From contig CAJFCV020000001.1 of assembly GCA_904066235.2 (NCBI GenBank), positions 8,432,001-8,496,000 of the forward strand: a stretch of 64,000 nt of DNA. The letters run 5' to 3'. The stretch's first letter is position 1. Each line of letters begins with the position of its first letter. The stretch comes from Bursaphelenchus xylophilus (lineage: Eukaryota > Nematoda > Chromadorea > Rhabditida > Aphelenchoididae). The position numbers and the translations under genes were made by a program. This document shows positions 48,279 to 62,000 of the stretch, piece after piece. The notes beneath the pieces were generated by a model. It made no database searches. It was not told where the DNA came from and saw nothing but the letters and a program-made list of their open reading frames with translations.

Positions 48279-50607
48279 ATGTCGACTCAAGAGGCAGAGC
48301 CAACCTCGGACGACCAGCCACCCTTATCCACCGGTACCAATGTTAATACTCTAACAAGTGTGTCAGTTAATCAGCAAACTGCACTAAACTCGGCGTTGAC
48401 GTCAAGTGTGACATCGGCTGAGGAAGACAAGGGCAGCGATTCTGATGGAGATGGGGCTGAAGAGGTTGGTTTTACTCCGTTTCTTTATTTTTTTGTTGTT
48501 CAGGAATAGTATGATTGTTTTTGTAGATTTTGGAGGAAAGTCCAGATAAAAGATGGTCCAAACGCCGGGAAAAAGTAAAACAACGAGATGTCCCGGGGAT
48601 TGATGCCGCTTATTTGGCCATGGACAACGAGACGGGTAACGAGGTGGTTTGGAACGAAGTTCAATTCTCTGAACGAAAGAACTTTAGAGAACAGGAGGTA
48701 CTTTTGCTCTATGTTTTCAAGACTTTTTTTTAGGAGAAGTTACGATCCGTGTTCGATAATCTTACGCAGTTGGTGCATATTAATCTGGTCAAGTTCCACA
48801 AGTATTGGACCGATACGAAATCGGAGAAGCCCAGGGTTTGCTCGGCTTCATAGTACTATGTCTTTTTAGATGATTTTTATTACGGAATATATGTCATCTG
48901 GATCCATGTCACGTTTCCTTCAACGAGCTAGGTCTTCTGGGACTTTATTGAACATAAAGGCATGGAAGAAATGGACAACTCAAATATTATCGGCTTTGAA
49001 TTATTTGCATTCCTGTGATCCCCCTATAGTGCACGCTAATCTGACTTGTAATACCGTTTTCATCCAACAAAATGGTCTCATTAAAATAGGATGTGGTATG
49101 GTTTTCTTTATGTTTTAATGATTATATTTAGTTGCTCCCAATGCGATTCATCATCATGTTAAGACTTTCCGGGAGAATTTGAAGAACATGCATTATGTTG
49201 CCCCAGAATTTGACCGTTAGTTTTTTTCTTACATAAGTCAAGCCTGTATTCGATAATAAGGTTTTGTTTTAGAATTGTCTGAAGCCACCACGGAGACGGA
49301 TATATATTCCTTTGGAATATGCGCGTTAGAGGTGAGACTATTACTTGTATTGAATTCGAATTTTCAGATGGCAACGACAGGAGGCCTATGTTGTAATGGA
49401 TCCGCGGAGACGAATACCCATGTTACCCCAGCCATGATACGAAAGGCAATCGATGGTTTAGAAGATGTAAAACAAAGGGTTAGTATTGAATCGATCCTTA
49501 TTTATTGTTACAGGACTTCATAGAGATTTGTCTGGACTCCGATCCCAAGAAAAGGCCTACGGCCCGCGAACTTCTCTTCCACCAAGCTCTTTTCGAAGTG
49601 CATTCTCTCAAATTATTAGCAGCTCATGCCATTGTTAACTCCAAACTAATCGATCACCTGGGAGAAGAAGACCTTAGGGTCCAAGATTCAACGCGCATTG
49701 TGGCCACTTCACACTACAAGCAGCTTGCTTATTGCGAACTCTCCACGTTCCAGGTAACATTTACTCCTTCACTTTGCTTTTATAAATCGATTTTATTTTT
49801 TATTTTTAGATCGATTTGGATAAATTTCTGGAAGATGTGAAGAACGGGATCTATCCTTTAATCGCCTTCGCCCCTCTGGCACATTTGCCAACGAAAGTTA
49901 AGTTAAATGCGAATGCGGCAATTACTGGATTCACTCATGATGCACCCATCAGAAAAGAGCAAACCCGCTCCATATCTCCAGGAAATGGACAATATAATCA
50001 GAGGATGATACCGGAAACGAGGTCGGAAAACCCACAGAACAAAGAAAACAATTCGCAACAAAACAATGTAAAACAAACTACTAATATCACTGGGAATACG
50101 GTGGTAAATACACCCGGAAAGGACGAAGGATATGACACGGTTCAAAGCGGAATGTCTCCGCCAAATAATCAGCCATCTGGAGAAAACAAAGAGCAGGGCA
50201 AGTACACAGAGAGCAGAGAGATCATCGAGATATCGGCCAACATTGAGGGGAATATCCTCAAGGCAACCCTAAAATTGGACGACATGATGATACGAGAACT
50301 GAGGACCCCCGTAGAGGCTGATGACAGTGCCCAAGTTTTGGCCAATGACCTAGTTAACCTCGGTTTTATTTGTGCGGTAAGTTTTGTTTTGTGGATTGTT
50401 CGTTTTATTTGGAAATTACATGTGTAGTTGTTTTAGGCGGATTGTGAAAAGGTTTGTCAAGTTCTCCAATTTACGTTAGACGAAAGCCGAATGCAAAAAG
50501 AAAGCGACAGTGGGAAGAGCTCAAGGAAATCATCACGGCAACACGACCCCAACTTGGTGATCTCGACCCAGCCCCCCTCCCAAGATCCCAACAAAACCTT
50601 GACCTAA
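48279..50607 (+). CDS. hpo-11: Nuclear receptor-binding protein (NRBP/Madm) pseudokinase
   Basis: Ten exons: 48279-48464, 48527-48697, 48734-48835, 48870-49095, 49132-49215, 49273-49331, 49368-49478, 49514-49753, 49810-50376, 50437-50607; 638 residues. After a Ser/Thr-rich start, ESPDKRWSKRREKVKQRDVP and VVWNEVQFSERKNF open the kinase-like fold, followed by FITEYMSSGSMSRFL, SALNYLHSCDPPIVHANLTC and IKIGCVAPN. The catalytic HRD is replaced by VHAN and DFG by GCV, so it should be inactive, as in NRBP1. RPTARELLFHQALFEV and LDKFLEDVKNGIYPL match conserved C-terminal blocks. Compared with human NRBP1 (535 residues) there is a long Asn/Gln-rich insert. NRBP proteins are adaptors in trafficking and growth signalling. 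Confidence 0.93.
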
Positions 50608-51740
50608 GTACAGTATTCGTAATTATTGGCCTAACCTTTAGTTATATTCTCACTCCTCTAATGTATTGTCCCTCTGTTCACATTTGCTTCCACTTTGCGC
50701 ACATTTCGCAGTCAACGGCATAGATGAAAATACCCCGCCACGAATACGGTATCTTCCATTAGTCTTTCCAATCTTCGGCGTGGTCTTTGAAAAGGTCTGG
50801 GTTCAGTGGTGCTCTCAGAGGATTCGATATGTTAGAAATGCACCATAACAATTCATTTCGATTATTTTACATTTTTTAGCGTACCTTTATTAGCATTGTA
50901 AAGAGATCGATGGTGATGAGTGTAATCTGCCTATCGATCCGTAATCGACCGGTCGACCTGTCCGCTGATCCTATTTTTTTGTATCTTTTGCTTGAATTTC
51001 GTCGCTCTCTAGGCCTACCAATCCAACTTCCAGACGGTTCTTTTCCACATATTTGGTCATCTAATTCCTTTCCTTTTTCGAATTCTTGGGCCCATGGCCT
51101 AAAGTCAACGGGTTTGTTCAAATTGTTTCCGAAAACAATGTTGAATGACGTTTAAAATCATGTTTTCTCTGACTGGTTCACAATCTGTCTTTGTTATCAT
51201 AATTATGGTACCCTTCTTTTCTTCATTTAGTCCACCAATTTCTGATTAAATATTCGTATATATTGACAGAAATAAAACATACGAACACACTCGTTAGGTT
51301 GATGTTTAAATAATATTCGATAAGTTTGTAAGAAATAAACCAGTTGCAAATTAAACAGGCAAAAATGCGGCTACTCTTCATTCCGACACTTTGGCTAGCC
51401 AATCAGTTTTACGCCCCTTATAACCTTTTGACCAGTCTTTTTAAGACTTCAAAGTGATTCTGACACTGGCTGAAAAAGCACCGGACCGGCCTAGCCACCT
51501 GCGGGCCGGGCTGCAAAATTTGGCCCGATTGCCACCTTACCTCCGATGTAATCCGTTTCATTTCTGTTTGGCCAAAGGGTTTAAAGAAGGCGGAGCCAGG
51601 ACCCGAGAGGTACGAGATGAGACAAAAGAAGAGCCACTGATTAGGTCACGGTCTGCGTGAGTCTTGACCTGTTGTTTAATGACCCCGCGAAGTGGCCGGC
51701 CGACTTTTCTTCGGTATTGCACTTGAGGCTCGAGTGACGG
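50608..51740. other. Intergenic region between NRBP and the Kunitz gene
   Basis: Probable NRBP 3'UTR, then A/T-rich DNA. A GGCCCGG-type fragment (GGACCGGCCTAGCC, GCGGGCCGGGCTG) lies at about 51480-51530, within 250 bp of the Kunitz gene start. No supported gene. Confidence 0.5.
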
Positions 51741-54700
51741 ATGTCCTTAAAGGTTTTTTTTCTTCTTTTTTCCTGCATCCAGTTTGTTCGTTCCCAGCAT
51801 GGTACTGTGGGCCGACCTTGTGAAGTCTCCACTGATTGTAATACTGGCAATTATTGTGCCGGAAACAAACGTTGTGCTTGTCTGACCACCTATGTGGAGA
51901 TTGATTCTTATTGTTGGAGAAGTAAGTATGGATGACGTCATCCGCGGGTCAAAATGTAATTCGAGATTCATTGCTTTAAATTTGCAGAGATTAATCCGGG
52001 AGAATCGGGATGCACTCAGAACAGACAATGCGAGGCCGTTTGGCCTGGGGCATACTGTAGATCGGGGGAATGTCGCTGTGCCAACAATCAGCCGCCTTTC
52101 CGAACCAGAGATGGATTGGTCTGCTTGAATTATGGATTCTGTCCGTTGAATGGAAACAATCCTAAATTCCGAATAGAAAATCAGGTACCCGTCTGTTTTG
52201 ATAGCAGAAACCTCCATTTGATATTTTAATTTTATTTTATTTAGGTCCAACAATGTTACGGAGGAGCTGATGCTACATGTGAAGCCATAGGAGCTTTGGC
52301 CTATGATTGTATTTGTGACAACGACGACTGCACTGTAAATAATCCTATCAGTTTCTGTTGCCCGTCTCGAGGTAATTCTTTTTTTATATTTATTACGCTT
52401 TCCCAAAAGTGCGTAGACTTTTTGTCGCGGGGCCCCACCGCGCTCCATACAAAAACCCCCGTTTTGCACTGTAGTATACATAGTATGAACTATATGATAC
52501 ATGATATCAAATGGATAGTATAATCTAAATGTTTTAGCCTTTGCTTGCATCCAGCCCCCGAATGAAGGGTATACTCCACCAGGTGGAGGGACCACTTTGA
52601 ACCATTGGTATCACGACCCTATCACTGGGGAATGTCGAGAATTAAAATATCAGGGGTACGGAGGGAATGCGAATAACTTCCAGACCAAAGATCACTGCGA
52701 AAGTTACTGTAAACAGAGTAAGTTATAGCTGAGAAGGGTGGCTTAATTGTATTTAGCATGTAATCGAGGACTTCCCTTATACCGAGATCGAACAACCGGT
52801 GTCAAACAGGAGCCAGTGTATTGTCAGGGGAACGACAATGGATGCAACAATCCCAATTACATGTGCACCACCATGGGGACCCTACAACAATGTTGTCCCA
52901 CATCTTGTAAGTTTATATTACTTTCACGGTAAAGTTTCTGTACTATATTGTCTTTTAGTGCACATTTGTAGTAGAAATGGAGCTATCCCGACAGAAGTTT
53001 ACAATACTGCCGGAGGGCTTCCGTCTGAATATTTTGATGTTGGCATCCCTGATGGCACTGGTAACACCTATCCCAGATTTTATTACGATTCCAGAGAAGG
53101 AAGATGCATTCAGTTTTCGGTAAGTGGAATTAAATTTGGATTGTCTGCCTGTAGAATCCTTAAAATAAAAAATGTTTTACAGTACCTTGGCCAAGGAGGA
53201 AACTTTAATAATTTCCTATCACAAGATCACTGCGAAAAGTTCTGTTCGAGAAGTAAGCCTTTTTGAAATTTAACTTTAAATTTAGGATAATTTTTACATA
53301 CTTTATTTTATTTAAATACCAATCATTATTGTGTATATTTTTAGTCCTATGTCTTGCCGGAGAACCTTTGAAAGATTCTAGTGGAGAGAGGAACATGGAA
53401 TGTTCTCCCACTGGAAGCGGAGCCAACTCTTGTCCGACCACCCATTCCTGTGAATCCACTTCTGGAAGCACAACTTTCGGCGGTGTCTGTTGTCCCCGAC
53501 CACAATACGTTTGTAAATTGTCCAGAGAACAAGTACGGGTTTGTTCAGTAGTTAGCAGACTCAAATTGTACATCATTTACACTATTACCTTCAGGGAAAT
53601 TGCGGAACCTACAGTAACCGTTGGTGGTTTAACGCCAAGACGGGTAACTGCGAAGAATTTATTTATTCTGGATGCCAAGGGAATGCCAACAATTTTGAGA
53701 CGTATAAAGAATGTCAGGATTACTGTAGAGATGCCAAGAGTAAGCACAAAACTTGTATTGTATGTTGTGTTATTTCATTATTACTTTAGGTGAACCCCAA
53801 TGCATCCAAGGAACAGCCCTGACGGATTCGAGTGGAAACTTTATTATTTGTGGAGGTTCAAGCTCGATGACTTCCACATGCCCAGCCAATTATTACTGTT
53901 ACTATGACGGAACAACATATGGCTGTTGTCCAACCCAAGGTAAAGTAATATAAGTTTGACCATCATGGATGCTTTTAGCCTACACTTGTTCTCTCGGATC
54001 GAAAAGTGGTGCTGTTTGTGGTCCTGCAGTGACCAGATGGTACTACGACTCGACTACTCGTACTTGTCAGACCTATTCCTTCAATGGATGTGATGGAAAC
54101 TCCAATAACTTTGCTACTCAACAAGATTGCAAAGATTACTGTAGAGTGGAGAGTTGTCCTGATGGTGGAGAAGTCTGGAAAGAGCCGAATGGAGCCCCTC
54201 GAGGGTGTACCACCAACAGGCAATGTCCAAGCACACATTATTGTACGCCTGTCACCACTTGGACCGGGACTTTATATCAGACCAAGCCATTATGTTGTCC
54301 ATCCAAGAACTTTGTATGCAGTCAGCCAAAGGATGTAGGGGTCCGATGTTCGAGTACGACCATCACGCGACACTACTTCAACGCTGACACCAAAACTTGC
54401 CAGACGTTTGAATACAATGGATGTGAGGGTAGGTGGAAGAATGATATTTTTATGATTAAATCCAGGTAATCGGAATAACTTCGCCTCCCAGAAGGCCTGT
54501 CAAAATTATTGTTTGTCCGAAGCATGCCCTCCGGGCACAGTCGTCGCCAAAGAGACTGATGGTCAGCGATTGGTCCAATGTTCGAATCCTGGGGGTTCTG
54601 GAAGAGTGTCAGGAGGATGCCCTGAGGGCTACACTTGTTACAGCAGTCCTCTGCTGGATCAGAATGTCTGTTGTGGGGCTAGTACAGAGCTGCAAGGTAA

Positions 54701-55482
54701 AAGCAATCTTTTTGAATGGAATTCTTACCTCTAAAAATGTTATACTTGTGTTTATAGCGCTTTGTCCGGCCACCTCGACTCCCTTCATCTCTGCATTATC
54801 TCTCCAGCCCATGCAATGTACTCCCAATGTGGACGGGGCGTGTCCGGGCAACTTTTTCTGCTGGTTTTCGACAACAACGACGGCAGTTAACGCCTTCTAC
54901 TGTTGTCGATCTCCGGATTCTGTGGATACTGCATGTGAGTTTATTGTTTTTAGTACATATTGACCATCGATTATTATGGTTATCGTCTGATTTTAGTCTG
55001 TCCTCCTCAATTGGTGCCAGTTCCTGGAGATGGAGGAGCCCAATACAGATATTGCAGTCCCTCCGCGCCCATAAACGATGCCATTCAAGGATGTGGGACC
55101 AACAGACATTGTCAATACTCGACAAGTCTGGAGAGATACATCTGCTGTGGTCTGGAAAGTGATGTCCGACTACCGAGTGAGTTTTTTTCATTTATGATTT
55201 ATCGGCACACGGACAATCGGAACCCTGGACATTCAGGTGTGAACTTCCGGCCGTATTAACCTCAGTGAATTTACTTCCTTAATACCTGATTATTCAGATG
55301 TGTGTCCCCCTCAACCAGCCAATCTTGTCCCCGTTGAACTGGCCGGTAATTATCGGACATGTAATCCCTATGCTCGGAGTGGAACCCCTCAATCGTGTCC
55401 TGATAACTCGGCCTGTCTCTACACTGGTGCTGACAACGGATTCATCTGCTGTAGAGTGCAGCTTTCTTCGGGCGGGTTCTGA
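51741..55482 (+). CDS. Secreted multi-Kunitz, cysteine-rich (lustrin-type) protein
   Basis: Fifteen exons: 51741-51921, 51988-52184, 52245-52371, 52538-52717, 52757-52906, 52959-53119, 53183-53252, 53345-53532, 53595-53739, 53790-53939, 53979-54428, 54466-54696, 54758-54934, 54997-55176, 55298-55482; 923 residues. Signal peptide MSLKVFFLLFSCIQFVRS. Five Kunitz units start at FACIQPPNEG, HICSRNGAIP, YVCKLSREQG, YTCSLGSKSG and FVCSQPKDVG. Between and after them are nematode lustrin-type Cys-rich domains, each ending in a CC-P or CC pair (PTQQ-type GCCPTQ, YCCRSPD, YICCGLE). Units 1 and 2 lack both Cys14 and Cys38; in units 3-5 the P1 position is Gly, Gly and Ser, not Lys/Arg, so trypsin inhibition is unlikely. 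Relatives act in cuticle and extracellular matrix. Confidence 0.88.
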
Positions 55483-56060
55483 AGTTCTGTTGATCTTATT
55501 ATTGTATTATAGTTTTCTGTTGAAGGAAGGAATTAAAGTTGAATTAAAAAACTCGATGTTGACTTTACGTAAACGTTTATGATGAACTTATGTTTATGAT
55601 GAGTTGTTACGCCAGTTTTCTGAATTTTCCATTTTTTTCGGGAGAAACGGGGTTGCGGAGCCCGTTGAAGGTATGCTGTCCGACTGTGACGCCACCTGAA
55701 GACACAAATCAACGTACGGCCTAGCGGAATAAAAATCTACTTCCGCACATCGAGATCCTTCTCGATTCGTTATTTTTGGCAACTTCACTCACAACTAGGG
55801 TTGTTAATTTGACGGATCTTTTCAATCTGACCTCAACTTGACGTCACATTGCGTCAAATTATTCTGATACACGAAGCTTTCAAACGCGAGTTTAGCATAG
55901 ATTTGATGAACACCGGTAATACTACTCATAACTAGTTAGGATGCATGTTTTCGTTTATTTTTGGCAAATGCGGCATATTCCTGCGGTAATGTCCAAGCCA
56001 CAGAAAATAACATTGCTTATTAATATAACTTAATTTTAAGCATACAACATATTTGGCCTG
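55483..56060. other. Convergent 3' region between Kunitz and ferlin genes
   Basis: Holds both 3'UTRs. Short imperfect repeats TTTATGATGAACTTATGTTTATGATGA near 55577-55600; otherwise nothing recognised. Confidence 0.5.
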
Positions 56061-59000
56061 TCAACCCACTATCCAGGTGGTGAAGAAGGTGGCGGTGATA
56101 GTGGGTAATTGATAAACAGTAGCGACGATAAGAAGAGTCAGCAGTAATGCGCACACAACCATCCATACGCAAGACCATCCTCCAGTTTTATGCCAACAAA
56201 TTCGGCAGATAGCCTTGGCTCTGGAGGTACACCAGAAGGAATCGAGTTTGGGACGATCGGGCTTGGGGAGAAACGGAGACTAAATCAAAAATCAATTAAG
56301 GTACCATCCATTACGTGATTCGGTTTGTTCCGCTTCCTTCCGACAGGGTGAGACAGAGCCTCCTCCAACGGCAAGAGAGTCATCTCCATCTCCACCAATC
56401 CCGTTACATATTCCACGCTATCCACTTGATTGTCACCTTGTTCGTCTGGTTTGGAGACATCGTGTTTCTTTTCTCTCTCTTCATTCTCTGCGCGCTGTTT
56501 GGTAGGCAGGTTCGTGGCAATGGCTGGCCAAAATCCGGATGCACTTCTCTGTTGGAACAAGGACATGTCTCCCATAGCCCCAGGAATATAACGCTAAATC
56601 ATCCATTTAAGAATCTGGGATCCCAATGTAAACAGTAACGCCACAACTCTTACCGGTGCTCGAGGCATTTTGACGGCCTCCTTCTTTCTGCTGGGTCTTC
56701 TTGAGCAGCACCGCGTTTTCCAACACAGCTTGCATCCCATAGTGCAGACTTTGCAGCAAGTACATCCCTTATTTGAATCCTTTTCGTATCCTACAGCTTC
56801 GATCTCTTCTTCATCCAACAATCCTTCTTCAAATCCGAGAAGATCCAATTGGACCTGCCCAATGTATCGATCCTTCTTGAACTTGTTGTTATCCCATATT
56901 TGGATAATCAAAAAGGGATCCACCAATTCCGAAGACTTCTTCCTGAACCATCTCTTCTTCTTATACACCTGGATCTGTCTTTGGAACACATCGTAATCAA
57001 AATCAAACACAAATCTCCAATTGAAAGAAGCGGCCCCATCCAGGCATCTGAAGTGGATATCCGTCTTTTGTGATTTCTCCATTCCATTCAGGTAACAACG
57101 GACGTAAAGATCAGCAGCCTAAACGTGAATTCGAAAATATACGACCAGACCTCTTCACTTACCGGTCTTCCAAAGCTTTTCTTTGGTAAGATCACATTCC
57201 TCAAACCCCAGATTACAACACGAAGTTGATAAGGCTGTGGTTGACGTGGAGAGATGTCAATTGGTGACGGAATTCGATCAGAGATGACCTTAGGGAATAT
57301 ATGAACAAACATTTCCAGCTGACCACACTCCATCTCCGGATTTACTGAGTGATACAAAGGGCGTGTCTCAATGTGTTCTGGTACCAGGCCAAGCTTGTGG
57401 AGAATATTCAGAGCCAAGCATTGAATGGGGCGTCCAGAAAAGTTTTCATTCATCTTATCCTTCTCCAGGTCGGATACATAAAAAGTGCAATCAGCCCATT
57501 CGATGGCATCTCCTTTATCCGTGTGGAGGATTTTCGGAGGAGGCAAATTCATCTTTTGGCAATATCTAAACATTACGGTACAACTACCACTTGCCTACCC
57601 CTACCTTCTCATAATCTGAAGCGGAGTTAGCTGATCTTTCCAAGGCAAAGGCCCCACCACATTGTACTCCTTGGGCATTCCCACAGTGGCTCGGAATTTG
57701 GTTAACAGCCGGTTCTCCAGATCAATAGTGGTGGATCCAATTTCATTATCTAAAACAACTGAACATCATTCGTATTGCCTCACCAGACATAAACAATCGC
57801 TTATCCATGACGGAAATGGTCAGATCTTTTTCCTGGGGAATGGTTACCTCCATTTCAACACATTGTCCGAAAACCGGGTCCAGAGTTTCCGGACGGTAAT
57901 CCTTGTACCCTTTGAACTTCTTTTTGTTCCCACATCTGATATTGATGTAAGGATCACAAAGACCGGATCTCCTTCGACTGACCAAATCATAGGCCGAGAC
58001 AATATATACTCGGATCACACATTCCACTGGCCCATCAAATTCAACACCCGAGGGCGTAGATTGGACGTCTAAAGAAACATGAAAATAAAGCTACAGTACA
58101 CTTGCCGCTCTTTCCATCATGTTTTGTGATGAACAATTTGCCTTTGAGTTCCCCCTTCTTATCACAAATGGAATCTAATTTGTTGGCATAAGGTTTGGTG
58201 AAGACGAAGGTGTCCAGGAAATCCTCGAAACCCTTGTATTCGCCGACATCTTCCAACGGGACCTTGTAGATGGCGAGTCTCCCTAGATTTAATTCTTTGT
58301 ACCCTGGGGCCTTTTCGATGACGTTCTTGGAGAAATAATACCGGGACCACCAATCGATCTTGGGACTGTTCGGATCCTCGGGGTAAGCCAGATATTCCTC
58401 AGGCTCAAGTTTTCGGAGGGTTCGAATCTCTTCCATCTGCTTCTTATATTCATGTGACATTTCCTGATCGAACGATTCCCAAGCCATAGCTAAAGGGGTA
58501 TGCTAAAATTAAACCTATTTTATAATTACCAATATTCGCTTACAACTGGAGGAGGCGAGATCATATATTTCTGGAAGTTCTTGACAATACAGGCGCCGAC
58601 CAAAGGCTGACGGCCAAAGCTTCTTCGATCGTGGAGATTGAGCACAATTGGAGGAGCAAATCCGAGTTCGGCAGGCATCTGGACCTCACTGAAGGTGAGC
58701 AATGGCATCACAAAGTTGGGATTCACCGAGGTGTCCTCGATAATGTCTGTCGTATCCTTTCTATCGGCTACCGTAATTTCCACAAAAGGAGATCGGACAG
58801 AAAGTAACTGATGTCTCGCCAGATTTCGAACCCCCCAAGCCATAATTTGGACAGTGAAGTTGGTAAACACAGGCCTGCAATCAATTGGGACTTCAAATCT
58901 GTTCTCCAGTTTGGGTTTGTAAGCTGGGACAATGGGAACCATGGACTGGAAGGCGGGATCGTTTAGAAACAGCTCCATATGCAACAACAAGGCACCCCTG

Positions 59001-62000
59001 CAGATTAAGGTACAGAATCTCCAATGAGAAAAGCAATCAAAGCTTAACTTACTTGATCTTATTATTAGGAAATCTCAAGGGTCTCCACCCAGGTCTCGAC
59101 CGCGGATCAGTGGTGCTATTGACGACAACCGGCTTCAGATCAAACCTTCCCAAGAACACCGGCTTCCCATTCTCTTCTTCTCCATGGACTTCAACCACAG
59201 CTCCAGGAGGATTCATTTGGAGGGTTGCGGAGCCCCCGGGTATCAAAATCTAAATCAAGCCGTTTAAAGTTCTAAATAAAACGCTCACCTTGTTAAAAAT
59301 TAGGGTTTCGTTCCAAATGGGATTCAACGAATTCTCAACGACATAAGTTTGTTGACATCGATTAAGGAAGAAGACCTTAACGAAGGCTCGACTTAGATGT
59401 TTCTTCGGAGAATGAACTTCACGGGCCCAGAGAACATATACTCGAAGTTGGAAGACACTAACTTGATCATGGACTTCATAGATACGAGGAGAAAGGAAGT
59501 GGGGGTCGTCTGCCACCTCCTTGCTACCTTCAACTCCCATTTCCAGTTTGCTAAAGATAAATAATATATAAGTTTGAACAAGAAATCATGTTTTTGTGAC
59601 AATTTGCTTACTAATGAAAGTCTTCTTTCTGTGGTACCAGTTCTCTGACCATCCTTCGTCTTCTAAATTTGTCTCCACATTGTAGCAAGAGATGGACTGG
59701 CTCTCCAAACTTCGCGGCAAACTAAACAAATCTTATAATTCTGGGGATTATAGCGACGCCATTTCGTTTATATGCACACTGTTATCCTCCGAAGGGAGAC
59801 TGAATATGAACTGACTGAATATAAAGGACCGAATATGAAGGACTGAATATGAACTGACTGAATATGAACTGGGGTGCTGACTGAATATGAAGGACCGAAT
59901 ATGAACTGACTGAATATGAAAACCGGGTTTCTGTTACTGTTACTACCTAGGTTTCGATTAAGGACTCTTTTTGAAATTTTTTCGACTTACATATAACACC
60001 TTTAGACATTAATGGTGTTGTTTTGGTGCCTAGTACTGCTTGAAAAAACATTTATAACACTTGGTGCTAAATAGTACTACCTGGTACTATTTAGTACGAG
60101 GAGAAAATTTGGCCGGTAATGGTATTGGTTTGGTGCTTAGTACAGCCCAAAAACACATTTTTAGAACTTGGTACTATACAGTACCAATTGGTACTATTTA
60201 GTACGAGGTGAAAATTTGGGCGTAAGGCGGCAATGGTGTTGGTTTGGTGCTTAGTACAGCCCAAAAACACATTTATAGCACTTGGTACTACATAGTCCTC
60301 GAAACAGACCAAATTTGCCAAATTTCATATTCAGTCAGCACCACAGTTCATATTCAGTCAGTTCATATTCAGTCAGCTCATATTCAGTCCTTTTCATATT
60401 CAGTCCTTCATATTTAGTCCTTCATATTCAGTCAGTTCATATTCAGTCAGGCACCCGTTATCCTCACCTCCCATCCATCCTCATCTAGGTTTTTAGCAAA
60501 CTCTCTGAGATCTTCAAACATCTCGGCGACTCCAATATCCTTTTTCCCAAAAATCCTCCTCCTCACATGTCTTCTCCTTCGATAACGATGACTCAATCTT
60601 TCCACCGTATCCACATTTTGTTCATCCCAGAACATCAGCCCACTCGAATACACCCATCCTTCAGCATCTCCCAGACTATGATAATCGATGTTCCATTGGG
60701 TTACATACACCCATCCGGGCGGGGCTTCGTGGAGGCTGTGTTTGTCCAGAGGATCCCCGTAGAAGCCCGTGGACATGTGAAATTTCCACTCCTGGGTTAT
60801 CGTATTCTTCTGTTGGACTTCGAAAAACTCATCCTCGAAGGAAGTGTGTCCAGCATCAGCCCCGACCCACATATCATGACATCTTTTTAAAGTCCATTTG
60901 CCTTCGAAATCCCATCCAGAGGGCGGATGAATTGCGGTTTCCGAGAGTTCAATCTTCCCCGTTTCGTCGGAAATGTTAAACGGCTTCCTGAAATTGCGAA
61001 AATTATAGAGTACATGTACAAAATAACACATTATCACCATACTCTGTGGGCTTCCACTTAGACGAAAATGCAGATCGGTGTTCATTTATGAAGAGTTCGG
61101 CGTAATATTTCATAAAGCCGGGCCGGATCAATTCGAGCCATGACTTTCTGTACTTGGTCTTCCCGAACCAGGCTTTGATATGAATGACTCCAGGCAATTC
61201 GTGTCCCTAAATACTTTTACACATCTTATCCATGACCACTTACTCTGAATTTAGTGAGCTGAGCGGTAGGCCAGCTGAGCGGGACGGCTTGGATCTTGCC
61301 GGAATAACGACCACAACGAAGTGAGGACTTACTGTAATATATCTAAAAGGAGAATGATCAATTACATTGTACATAAGAATGCTCTTACTTCATGAACTGG
61401 AACCCTTGCATAGCCAACCACAGCGTTGTCCACGATCATATGAACACAGAGATCGGGGACAGAAAGCTGAGGATCATTGGCAATCTCCTTGAGTTGATTG
61501 GCGAACACTCCCAACTGTCTGATCGTATTCTCTTCCATATCAGACACATCAATGAGATTGAATTTGAAGTCGGCAAAGGTCTTGTAATATCTGTAGAGGG
61601 CGTCGGCTCGAGCATTCAGAAGGAGGATATCAAGAGCTGTAAGCGATGCGTTGGACTGCTGGACATTTCGGATGATCCTATTCAAGACATCGAAGCAATC
61701 GGCCGCTTCTTCGATGGCTTCGATTACCAAAGAAGCCAACTCCGATTGTTCTGGATTCGATCCTGATTTCATTTGGGCTTCTTCTTGGACTTCAAACAGC
61801 AGGTCGGCTGTCTAAAAAAACACCGTTTTGTAGATGGGTGTTACATAACATTATAAATTTCCAGTATTACCTTATACAGGATATTGGAGATCTCAAAACG
61901 CCAAGAAATATCTTCCCAATCACAGAGGATCTCACAAATTGGCTTGTGATTGCCCCAGGGCATGGTGTACAAACAAGAAGTGTCGTAAGACGGCATTACG

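Noticed and set aside
56315..57630. Plus-strand open frames in the ferlin 3' exons
   Set aside because: All are antisense to well-supported ferlin C2-domain exons.
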